DNA from: Verrucomicrobiales bacterium
GTDB lineage: Bacteria; Verrucomicrobiota; Verrucomicrobiia; Verrucomicrobiales; V1-33
Length of the DNA stretch: 5,948 nucleotides
Direction of reading: 5' to 3'
Assembly: GCA_023253575.1 (NCBI GenBank)
Contig: JALRGB010000109.1
Location: forward strand, 1-5,948
Position numbers and translations under genes: made by a program. Position 1 is the stretch's first letter. Every line of letters begins with the position of its first letter. This document shows, one piece after another, positions 1 through 5,281 of the stretch. The notes below the pieces were generated by a model. It worked only from the letters and a program-made list of their open reading frames with translations, did no database searches and was not told where the DNA came from.

Positions 1-43
1 ATAGGGCGTCCCGTGATCGAGGTCCGAGGCCCGCGGTTATGCG

Positions 44-60
44 GCGTTCCTTCAGAACGC
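44..60. repeat. Hairpin with CTTCA loop, unit 1
   Basis: Stem GCGTTC/GAACGC (6 bp) closes a CTTCA loop. TATGCG lies just upstream at 38-43. The unit is repeated 70 bp downstream with the same TATGCG lead-in and loop but different stem bases. It looks like a member of a REP-type or structured repeat family. Confidence 0.6.
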
Positions 61-113
61 GGGTTTATTTTTCCGGGAGGATTCCCAGGGTTCGCACCCT
101 AGGCTGGTATGCG

Positions 114-130
114 ATGCCCCTTCAGGGCAT
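114..130. repeat. Hairpin with CTTCA loop, unit 2
   Basis: Stem ATGCCC/GGGCAT (6 bp) closes the same CTTCA loop as unit 1. TATGCG lies at 108-113, exactly 70 bp from its counterpart. The stem differs from unit 1 on both arms in a compensatory way, so pairing is conserved while sequence is not. Confidence 0.6.
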
Positions 131-212
131 GAGATCGGGAACGCGGTGGCCGGGCCAGGTACCGGAAATGCGGCAGAGGGACTCCCTACCGGAAACAATC
201 ATCGTACAATTT

Positions 213-225
213 GCCCCAATGGGGC
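213..225. repeat. Small GC-rich hairpin
   Basis: GCCCC and GGGGC flank a three-base AAT spacer, giving a compact 5-bp stem. No T-tract follows on either strand, so it is not a classical intrinsic terminator. Its role is unknown. Confidence 0.4.
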
Positions 226-268
226 CACACCAACCCAATGGTACGCCATGGCACCATCCCCTCCGTGG

Positions 269-285
269 ATGAGCTAGGCGCTCAT
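269..285. repeat. Hairpin ATGAGC/GCTCAT next to dispersed palindrome
   Basis: A 6-bp stem encloses the loop TAGGC and is followed directly by GACACCC. A similar stem (TGAGTGC/GCACTCA, 3445-3467) sits beside the second copy of the dispersed palindrome. Read on the opposite strand, that copy also leads into GACACCCAC. The two loci therefore share a modular arrangement. Confidence 0.5.
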
Positions 286-308
286 GACACCCATTGCCGA
301 CGTCCATT

Positions 309-357
309 GCAGACCCCCACTTTTTTTCGGCTGCATGTCCGAAATGCGGTGGGCGTC
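309..357. repeat. Dispersed imperfect palindrome, copy A (downstream of kbl)
   Basis: This copy starts with GCAGAC and ends with GTGGGCGTC, and its outer arms pair except for one C-C mismatch. An inner stem TTCGG/CCGAA lies within. It aligns over its whole length with 3391-3438: 24 of the last 30 bases are identical, both copies have a T-run in the left arm, and they differ by one single-base indel. It lies 39 bp beyond the kbl stop, where it could act as a REP-like element or as a transcript-end structure. Confidence 0.65.
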
Positions 358-396
358 CACGAATGACGATGTCCACGAAGGAGAATGGGTTTTTGT

Positions 397-1587
397 TTAA
401 AGGCCGAGTTCCTGTTTCACCGCGATGAAGGCCTGTACGGCCAACTCAAGGTCTTCGCGGGTGTGGGCGGCGCTGAGCTGGGTGCGGATGCGGGCCTTGC
501 CTTGAGGGACCACTGGATAGCTGAATCCAATCACGTAAACCCCGCGGGCCAGCATGGCTTCGGCGAACCGGGTGGCCAAGGCCGCATCACCCAGCATCAC
601 GGGCACAATGGGGTGTGATCCTGGGGCCAGCTGAAATCCCGCGGCGGTCATTTCCTGCCGGAAGAACTGGGCATTCTGCTCAAGTTGATCGCGCAGGGAG
701 GTGTCGCGTTTCAGGAGTTCAATGGCCGCCAACGAAGCGCCAGCGATGGCGGGGGCGAGGGTATTGGAAAAAAGATAGGGACGGGAGCGCTGTCGTAGGA
801 GGTCGATGATTTCCTTCCGTCCGCTGGTGTAGCCGCCGCTGGCTCCGCCGAGTGCCTTGCCGAGGGTGCCGGTCAGGATATCGATCCGGTCCATGACCCC
901 GCAATACTCGTGAGTACCTCGTCCTTGGCGGCCGAGAAAACCGACCGCATGGGAATCATCCACCATGACCAGGGCGTGGTATTGGTCTGCGAGATCGCAG
1001 ATTTCCTTTAGCGGGGCGATGAAGCCATCCATGGAAAACACGCCGTCGGTGGCGATGAGTTTAAAGCGGGCTCCTTTCGCATCGGCTGCGATCAACTGGG
1101 CTTCAAGGTCCGCCATGCTGCAGTTTTTGTAACGGTACCGCTGGGCCTTGCAGAGCCGCACTCCGTCGATGATGGAGGCGTGGTTTAATTCATCGCTGAT
1201 GATAGCATCTTCTGGGCCGAGGAGGGTCTCGAATAAACCGCCGTTGGCATCGAAGCAGGAGGAATAGAGGATCGTATCTTCTGTTTTAAGGAAACTGGTC
1301 AGACTGGCTTCCAACTGCTGGTGGACATCCTGCGTGCCGCAGATGAAGCGCACGCTGGCCAGTCCGTAGCCCCAACGGTCCAAGGCGGCGTGGGCGGCGG
1401 CTTTCACCTCCGGATGCTGAGCGAGGCCGAGATAATTGTTGGCGCACAGATTCAGTACGGGTGGTCCCCCATTGGCTTGAACACGAATACCTTGGGGCGT
1501 GCTGAGATGGCGTTCGCGTTTCCAGGTTCCGGCGGCGCGGATGGCGTCGAGCTGGAGTGAGAGATGTGGAGCGAAATGGGGGTTCAT
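397..1587 (-). CDS. kbl: Glycine C-acetyltransferase (2-amino-3-ketobutyrate CoA ligase)
   Basis: This cytosolic PLP enzyme cleaves 2-amino-3-oxobutanoate with CoA to glycine and acetyl-CoA, the second step of threonine degradation after Tdh. The 396-residue product is close to the 398 residues of E. coli Kbl and matches it along its full length. Visible landmarks are the NFCANNYLGL-like segment (NLCANNYLGL, about 46-55), SSCFDANGG (109-117), His136 stacking on PLP, VDDSHAVG (209-216) with Asp210 and His213, and the Schiff-base Lys244 in TGTLGKALGG. The C-terminal PVVPQGKARIRTQLSAAHT segment is the substrate-binding arm of the alpha-oxoamine synthase family. The ATG lies 28 bp after the tdh stop, which indicates an operon. 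No Shine-Dalgarno sequence is visible before it. Nothing suggests decay. Related enzymes (AONS, ALAS, SPT) are excluded by the near-identity of the motifs and by the tdh partner. Confidence 0.97.
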   Translation of the reverse strand: MNPHFAPHLSLQLDAIRAAGTWKRERHLSTPQGIRVQANGGPPVLNLCANNYLGLAQHPEVKAAAHAALDRWGYGLASVRFICGTQDVHQQLEASLTSFLKTEDTILYSSCFDANGGLFETLLGPEDAIISDELNHASIIDGVRLCKAQRYRYKNCSMADLEAQLIAADAKGARFKLIATDGVFSMDGFIAPLKEICDLADQYHALVMVDDSHAVGFLGRQGRGTHEYCGVMDRIDILTGTLGKALGGASGGYTSGRKEIIDLLRQRSRPYLFSNTLAPAIAGASLAAIELLKRDTSLRDQLEQNAQFFRQEMTAAGFQLAPGSHPIVPVMLGDAALATRFAEAMLARGVYVIGFSYPVVPQGKARIRTQLSAAHTREDLELAVQAFIAVKQELGL

Positions 1588-1615
1588 GATTTCATAGGAG
1601 TGAAAATGGCAGGGA

Positions 1616-2644
1616 TTATAGGTTCCAGTCCAGCACCACTTTCCCGCAGGAGCCGGATTCCATGGCGGTAAAGCCCTGCTCGAACTCGGTGTAGGGGAAC
1701 CGATGGGTGATGACGGGTTTAAGATTCAGCCCGCTTTCTAGCATGACGCTCATCTGATACCACGTTTCATACATCTCACGGCCGTAGATGCCTTTAAGAG
1801 TGAGCATGTTGAAAATCACCTTGTTCCAATCAATCTCGATCGGACTGCTGGGAATGCCGAGCATGGCGATTTTGCCGCCGTGACACATGTGGTCGACCAT
1901 GCTGCGCAAAGCGGAAGGATTCCCGCTCATTTCCAGGCCGACATCAAAACCTTCTTTCATGCCGAGGTCGCGTTGGACTTCGTCCAATGAGCCGTTGGTG
2001 ACATTCAGGGCCACGGTCGCTCCCATCTGCCGGGCGAGATCAAGCCGGTAGTCATTGACGTCGGTAATGACGACGTGGCGGGCACCGGCATGTTTGGCCA
2101 CCGGGATGGCCATAATGCCGATGGGGCCAGCGCCGGTGATGAGTACATCCTCGCCCAGCACCTCGAAGGCGAGCGCGGTATGGACTGCGTTGCCGAAGGG
2201 ATCGAAGATCGCCGCTACTTCCTCGTCCACCCCGTCGCGGTGGTGCCAGACATTGGTCATGGGCACACTAATGAATTCGGCAAAGGCGCCGGGCCGGTTG
2301 ACTCCGATGCCTACGGTGTCCTTGCAGAGATGTCGACGCCCGGCGAGGCAATTCCGGCAACGGCCGCAGACCACGTGGCCTTCCGCGCTGACAATTTCAC
2401 CCGGGTGGAAATCGCTCACGTTGGAGCCGACTCGTATCACTTCACCGACAAATTCGTGCCCCACCACCATTGGAACGGGGATTGTTTGGCGGGCCCAGTC
2501 GTCCCATTTGTAGATGTGGAGATCGGTGCCGCAGATGCCTGTTTTGTGGATCTTGATGAGAACATCATTGATGCCGGGTTCAGGTTCCGGGACATCTTGC
2601 AGCCAGAGGCCGCGTTCCGCATGGGCTTTGACGAGAGCTTTCAT
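1616..2644 (-). CDS. tdh: L-threonine 3-dehydrogenase, zinc-dependent MDR family
   Basis: It oxidises L-threonine with NAD+ to 2-amino-3-oxobutanoate, which Kbl then cleaves; both act in the cytosol. The 342 residues match E. coli Tdh (341) almost position for position. The catalytic zinc site shows Cys38 in GICGTDLHIYKWD, with Thr40 and His43, and His63-Glu64 in VVGHEFVGEV. The structural zinc site has Cys93, Cys96, Cys99 and Cys107. IFDPFGNAVHTAL (146-158) is the Tdh signature. The Rossmann fold has GAGPIG (171-176), and Asp195 in VITDVN is placed to bind the NAD ribose. The GIYGREMYETWY segment near residue 280-290 is also Tdh-specific. The gene is first in a tdh-kbl unit and divergent from an XRE-cupin regulator. 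The ATG at 2644 fits the E. coli start, although no Shine-Dalgarno sequence precedes it. Confidence 0.97.
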   Translation of the reverse strand: MKALVKAHAERGLWLQDVPEPEPGINDVLIKIHKTGICGTDLHIYKWDDWARQTIPVPMVVGHEFVGEVIRVGSNVSDFHPGEIVSAEGHVVCGRCRNCLAGRRHLCKDTVGIGVNRPGAFAEFISVPMTNVWHHRDGVDEEVAAIFDPFGNAVHTALAFEVLGEDVLITGAGPIGIMAIPVAKHAGARHVVITDVNDYRLDLARQMGATVALNVTNGSLDEVQRDLGMKEGFDVGLEMSGNPSALRSMVDHMCHGGKIAMLGIPSSPIEIDWNKVIFNMLTLKGIYGREMYETWYQMSVMLESGLNLKPVITHRFPYTEFEQGFTAMESGSCGKVVLDWNL

Positions 2645-2661
2645 GACAGGGTGGGGAGTTG

Positions 2662-2675
2662 TCCGATATATCGGA
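2662..2675. promoter_or_regulatory. Palindromic operator candidate TCCGATATATCGGA
   Basis: This is a perfect 14-bp inverted repeat about 18 bp upstream of the tdh start. It shares its CGATAT half-site with 2684-2691 and 2730-2740. Its position would allow repression of tdh by blocking the promoter or early elongation. Confidence 0.5.
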
Positions 2676-2703
2676 ATTCAGTGCGATATCGTGGATCTCA
2701 CTA

Positions 2704-2732
2704 TTCCTGTATGCAAGATGTATTTCCTGTAT
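2704..2732. repeat. TTCCTGTAT direct repeat, 20-bp period
   Basis: Two identical 9-bp copies (2704-2712 and 2724-2732) lie on the plus strand between the palindromes and the regulator start. The 20-bp period is close to two DNA turns, as expected for tandem protein-binding sites. They are distinct in sequence from the CGATAT palindromes, so they may be bound by another factor or overlap promoter elements. Confidence 0.4.
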
Positions 2733-2747
2733 ATCGTATAAGTCATC

Positions 2748-3380
2748 ATGCCAGTTCGGCTCAAAAAACCACGCCCCGTTCCCGTTTCTGCGGCCATGCC
2801 GTCTCCGTCCGCGGGTCTGCCTGAGGACTCGGTGAGTCGTCATTTAGGACTGCGGCTCAAGCAGTTGAGGGCGGATAGGGGCTGGTCGCTCGAAGCTATG
2901 TCCGGTGCCAGTGGAGTCAGTCGGTCCATGCTCAGTGAGATCGAGCGCGAGCAGGCCAATCCCACACTTGCCGTTACGTTGCGGATTGCCCAGGCCTTTG
3001 GCATGTCTCTGGGCGATTTGATCGATTCCCCAGGGGCCGCGGCCACCGTGACGGTGATCCGTAAAAATGACCGCGCGTTTCACTATCGATCCGACGGCAA
3101 TTGCCGCATCCGCACGCTGAGTCCTCTGCATCTGGAGAAGGACGTGGAATTTTATGAAGTGGCCCTCGGCAAGGAAGGCGTTCTGCGCAGTGCTGCCCAT
3201 TTTGCCGGCACGCGGGAATTCATCACCGTGGTCAAAGGCCAGCTTCAAGTCGAATCGGCAGGCGAACAGGACCTGCTGCATGCGGGCGATTCAGCTACTT
3301 ACCGCGCCGATGTCCCCCATGCGCTGGTCAATGCCGCCCGCACTGAAACCCTGGTTTTCCTGGTGGTCATTTATCCATGA
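2748..3380 (+). CDS. XRE-family transcriptional regulator with C-terminal cupin domain
   Basis: The 210-residue protein has the HTH-plus-cupin architecture of SutR/PuuR-type regulators, in which the cupin is thought to sense a small molecule. Residues 33-92 form the XRE domain, with the helix-turn-helix at about 47-69 (SLEAMSGASGVSRSMLSEIE) and the typical NPTLAVTLRIAQAF and LGDLI elements. Residues 134-208 form a Cupin_2 fold: HFAGTREFITVVKG supplies His151 and Glu157, and HAGD...VPHALVN supplies His191, arranged like a cupin metal or ligand site. Residues 1-30 are proline- and serine-rich with no domain, so a later start at Met17 (ATG at 2796) is possible; neither start has a Shine-Dalgarno sequence. 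Divergence from tdh-kbl suggests it controls threonine catabolism, perhaps sensing threonine or an intermediate. That role is inference, while the family assignment is firm. Confidence 0.92.
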   Translation: MPVRLKKPRPVPVSAAMPSPSAGLPEDSVSRHLGLRLKQLRADRGWSLEAMSGASGVSRSMLSEIEREQANPTLAVTLRIAQAFGMSLGDLIDSPGAAATVTVIRKNDRAFHYRSDGNCRIRTLSPLHLEKDVEFYEVALGKEGVLRSAAHFAGTREFITVVKGQLQVESAGEQDLLHAGDSATYRADVPHALVNAARTETLVFLVVIYP

Positions 3381-3390
3381 GGCGCCACTG

Positions 3391-3438
3391 GCAGACACCT
3401 ACTTTTTCCGGCTGAACGACCGAGATTCGGTGGGTGTC
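3391..3438. repeat. Dispersed imperfect palindrome, copy B (downstream of regulator)
   Basis: This is the second copy of the element at 309-357. The outer arms GACACCTAC and GTGGGTGTC pair over nine positions as RNA, counting one U-G wobble. The element begins 11 bp after the regulator stop and lies between convergent genes, a typical place for REP-like elements and bidirectional transcript ends. Confidence 0.65.
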
Positions 3439-3444
3439 TTCGAT

Positions 3445-3467
3445 TGAGTGCGAGTAGTCAGCACTCA
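3445..3467. terminator. Hairpin between convergent genes, possible bidirectional terminator
   Basis: TGAGTGC and GCACTCA (7 bp) enclose a nine-base loop, directly after the copy B palindrome. The regulator (plus) and the gene ending at 3497 (minus) converge here. No clear T-tract follows on either strand, so intrinsic termination is only a possibility. Confidence 0.35.
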
Positions 3468-3496
3468 TCCCGGTAAGGGACTCAACTACGACCGCT

Positions 3497-4009
3497 TCAT
3501 TTCCGACGCTTGGTGAATAGCTGGAGCAGCGCGATCGCAAACGAGATAATCCCCACGATTGTCAACCAATGGATGGAAGGCGCCGGCACCAATGCTGATG
3601 CCGGACTAGGGGTCGATGCGCCGCTCGAGTGGTCCACGGGAGTGATAAGGGAGGGTGGTGGATGTATCCTCTTTGTAGAATTGGCAGCCATGTCGGCTTC
3701 GTATTCTAACGCCAACTCGTATGTGTTCAGTTTGGCAGACGCAAGTTGTTGAACGGTTAGTTGTTGGCGGGCTTTAGCAGGCAACCCCATCGCTTGCCTG
3801 AGTTCTCTCACAAGTTTCTCCCGGCTGAGCCGGTAAAAGATGTCACGCGCCTGAAGTGGTGGAGAGTTCGGAAGATATCGCCGCACAAGTCCAAGCAAGG
3901 GCTCCTGTAACGATACACCTAGCGGGGGAAATGATCCTTCCGTTTGATCGCTGCCAGGAACCTCCAATGACATTAGCAGCAGCGAGTCCTTCCATTCCGA
4001 ATCCGGCAA
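3497..4009 (-). CDS. Hypothetical protein with C-terminal PEP-CTERM-like anchor
   Basis: I do not recognise a family for the body of this 170-residue product. Residues 1-110 are hydrophilic and probably helical, with basic and acidic stretches. Residues 115-145 are a proline/serine-rich linker. VPAPS at 141-145 is followed by a hydrophobic segment (147-166) and the terminal KRRK. This layout of short Pro motif, membrane helix and basic tail resembles PEP-CTERM sorting signals, but could be a plain tail anchor with a cytoplasmic KRRK. PEP-CTERM proteins normally have a signal peptide; none is seen here. The start at 4009 is a TTG just after an in-frame stop, with no ribosome binding site. The next Met is residue 13. 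The gene may therefore be 5'-truncated. It follows the 195-residue ORF on the same strand, separated by 144 bp of inverted repeats. Confidence 0.55.
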   Translation of the reverse strand: MPDSEWKDSLLLMSLEVPGSDQTEGSFPPLGVSLQEPLLGLVRRYLPNSPPLQARDIFYRLSREKLVRELRQAMGLPAKARQQLTVQQLASAKLNTYELALEYEADMAANSTKRIHPPPSLITPVDHSSGASTPSPASALVPAPSIHWLTIVGIISFAIALLQLFTKRRK

Positions 4010-4153
4010 CTCAATAATTTATTCATAAATGAGATAACTACCGCCAATTACCGATGCGGGGCTGTCGAACGCTCACGAAGCTTCGCCCACGTTCAGCGTG
4101 AGCTATTGAGCTATTCCCAAGCGGCGCGAGGTCTCGGGCTTTGCGGAGCCACA
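4010..4153. repeat. Intergenic inverted-repeat cluster
   Basis: GCTCACG (4071-4077) and CGTGAGC (4097-4103) form a 7-bp stem, with the 8-bp palindrome GAAGCTTC (4077-4084) inside. An alternative GAACG/CGTTC pairing (4067-4071, 4090-4094) competes with it. GAGCTATT is then repeated in tandem (4100-4107, 4108-4115). Further on, CGAG/CTCG and GGCT/AGCC small stems precede the stop of the next gene. It resembles a dispersed repeat remnant or a transcript-end region of the minus-strand ORF above it. Confidence 0.5.
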
Positions 4154-4741
4154 CTATGCGCCGTCCGCAAATTGCGTTATGTAGCGGATAAACTCTAAAC
4201 ATTCCTCATCCTTCGTATTAAAATTTTCCTTCTCCCATTCATCATGCAATCCTCGGTACCAAAAACTTCCGCCATGCACATCAACGCTTCCCTCAAATAC
4301 GACTTTCTTGCCCTGTCTCAGGGTCAAACCTATCTCGGGCACATGTTTTCGCTTGGCCCACTCCCGCCCAAATTTCAGGCGGCGCCACCTATCCGCTAGC
4401 TGTCGTGCCTCATCCTGATCCAAATCCACCCTTTTTACGATGCCCGCCTCCACATCATATTGACCCAGATAATAGCGCCCTCCCCCCCCGGGGACGCTAT
4501 CAAGATCTCCAAGAAACAGCAATGTTCCATTATCAGATTCAGCCAGCTTGCTGCTGGCTAACAGTAAGCGTCGTTGGTTAAATTTCTCTTCATACGCCAT
4601 GTATAATCCTTTCTTCATTTTGGGATCTAATTCTATTTTAGCGTAAATCGCTCCAAGCGCTGCCATAACGGTGAGGATACTTATGAGAAAGAATCTCTTC
4701 GCCTTTTTGGCAACACTGCTGGGCCTCTCGTGTGCTTTCAT
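4154..4741 (-). CDS. Hypothetical protein with N-terminal membrane segment
   Basis: The 195 residues match no family I can name. Residues 1-16 are basic, residues 17-34 are hydrophobic (FFLISILTVMAALGAIYA), and the remainder is soluble, which is an uncleaved signal anchor or signal peptide with an extracytoplasmic domain. That domain mixes charged helices (about 105-130, EARQLADRWRRLKFGREW) with short beta-like stretches (TLLFLGDLD at 73-81, YYLGQYDVEAGIVKRVDLD, then LTLRQGKKVVFEGSVDV). No catalytic motif is evident. The coding strand has a run of eight G (plus 4482-4489) within a Gly-rich loop (GGGG, 85-88), and ATAGCG/CGCTAT inverted repeats flank it. The frame continues coherently through it. 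The ATG follows the stop of a small upstream ORF by three bases, so translational coupling is possible. Base composition is more AT-rich than tdh-kbl. Confidence 0.7.
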   Translation of the reverse strand: MKAHERPSSVAKKAKRFFLISILTVMAALGAIYAKIELDPKMKKGLYMAYEEKFNQRRLLLASSKLAESDNGTLLFLGDLDSVPGGGGRYYLGQYDVEAGIVKRVDLDQDEARQLADRWRRLKFGREWAKRKHVPEIGLTLRQGKKVVFEGSVDVHGGSFWYRGLHDEWEKENFNTKDEECLEFIRYITQFADGA

Positions 4742-4744
4742 AAC

Positions 4745-4999
4745 TTATTCATTTGGGTTGTGGCTCGTTTCACCCGATGGAAAACTGTATGTATAAGCAC
4801 CTTGTTTCAGGTCCATATTGATTGGGGTTTCATCATTCCCTACAATCACTCTCATCGTAAAATTGGTACAACTGCTTGGACAGCTTCTCAACTCCTCGAT
4901 TTTATCCGGAATCGAATTCCTCCACAATCGATTATACGCTTCCTCCATTGTTTGATCCGATTCAACGGCATCGTTAGCCGCCTGCTGCCTACAAACCAT
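4745..4999 (-). CDS. Small hypothetical ORF or remnant upstream of the 195-residue gene
   Basis: The 84-residue frame has no recognisable domain, membrane segment or signal peptide. The N-terminal half is charged and helical (MEEAYNRLWRNSIPDKIEEL, 18-37). The C-terminal half looks like short beta strands (FTMRVIVGNDETPINMDL, then GAYTYSFPSGET). It ends in TAA, then GTT, then the ATG of the next gene in the same frame. It may be a coupled small gene or the C-terminal end of a broken larger gene. A GGAGG lies only one base before the ATG, too close to act normally, so the start is uncertain; Met18 is an alternative. An in-frame stop lies two codons upstream of the ATG. Confidence 0.35.
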   Translation of the reverse strand: MVCRQQAANDAVESDQTMEEAYNRLWRNSIPDKIEELRSCPSSCTNFTMRVIVGNDETPINMDLKQGAYTYSFPSGETSHNPNE

Positions 5000-5225
5000 C
5001 CTCCGTTACCAACGGATACTCCTTGTCGTGACCTCATACCATGGGGATGGTTTGGCACGTCCTCTAGTACGTTATCGCTCTTGTTGACGCTGCTGGGAAC
5101 ACATCCAATAAACCCTTTTGCCCAGCACCCACGTTTGCCTGTCGCTCCCCGTATCGGTCGCTCGTTAGCTGACTGGCGGTGATCCGTCTGCAAGGAATTT
5201 GCTTTCGGGGATCGGCGCTGGAGAA

Positions 5226-5264
5226 GGGGGTGTGGGTCATGGGGAGGTGGGGAGTGGGTAGGGG
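5226..5264 (+). other. Potential G-quadruplex tract
   Basis: Six G-runs of three to five bases (5226-5230, 5234-5236, 5241-5244, 5249-5252, 5256-5258, 5261-5264) are separated by loops of two to four bases. This exceeds the usual four-run, loop-1-to-7 rule on the plus strand. It lies just before the palindrome and AT-rich leader of the transposase fragment. Confidence 0.65.
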
Positions 5265-5268
5265 TCTG

Positions 5269-5281
5269 GCGCCAATGGCGC
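5269..5281. repeat. GCGCCA-A-TGGCGC palindrome
   Basis: Two 6-bp arms flank a single central A. It lies between the G-rich tract and the AT-rich leader of the transposase fragment. It may be part of the left end of the insertion element, but the other end is absent from the window, so this cannot be tested here. Confidence 0.4.

Larger units (their letters stand above)
1..396. other. Non-coding repeat-rich region downstream of kbl
   Basis: No convincing gene is present. The short open frames here (39-272 plus, 122-376 minus) have no recognisable domain and run through inverted repeats, so I treat them as spurious. The region holds paired CTTCA-loop hairpins (44-60, 114-130), a GCCCC/GGGGC hairpin with an AAT loop (213-225), an ATGAGC/GCTCAT hairpin (269-285), a direct repeat CCATTGCMGAC (291-301, 304-314), a dispersed palindrome (309-357) and a direct repeat GTCCACGAA (355-363, 371-379). 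A frame starting at base 1 stays open to about 103 but shows no known motif. Confidence 0.7.
2645..2747. promoter_or_regulatory. Divergent tdh / regulator promoter-operator region
   Basis: This 103-bp gap between two divergent starts must hold both promoters. It contains a perfect 14-bp palindrome TCCGATATATCGGA (2662-2675), a perfect 8-bp palindrome CGATATCG (2684-2691) and an imperfect one TATATCGTATA (2730-2740). All three share CGATAT or its complement. The centres of the first two are 19 bp apart, about two helical turns, which fits adjacent dimer binding on one DNA face. A second motif, TTCCTGTAT, occurs twice exactly 20 bp apart (2704-2712, 2724-2732). A weak -10-like TATAAG (2737-2742) lies only 5 bp before the regulator ATG. 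Control by the neighbouring XRE protein is inference. Confidence 0.55.

Noticed and set aside
88..100. tRNA-like GGTTCGCACC segment
   Set aside because: No acceptor, D-arm or anticodon stem can be built around it; it belongs to the repeat region.
39..376. Small ORFs 39-272 (plus) and 122-376 (minus)
   Set aside because: Both run through inverted repeats, overlap each other, and have no motif or start signal.
2075..2824. Long plus-strand open frame (249 codons) antisense to tdh
   Set aside because: It overlaps a near-perfect Tdh on the other strand, has no recognisable motif, and is explained by GC-biased codons of tdh.
4958..5170. Possible integron attC sites (CGTTAGCC at 4972-4979, CGTTAGCT at 5163-5170)
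   Set aside because: The core-like ends are suggestive, but I found no matching AAC-containing partner arm at attC distance and no integrase, so chance is likelier.
4730..5182. Plus-strand frame of 150 codons
   Set aside because: It has no domain, carries an unusual His/Pro/Thr composition, and overlaps the starts of two minus-strand ORFs.
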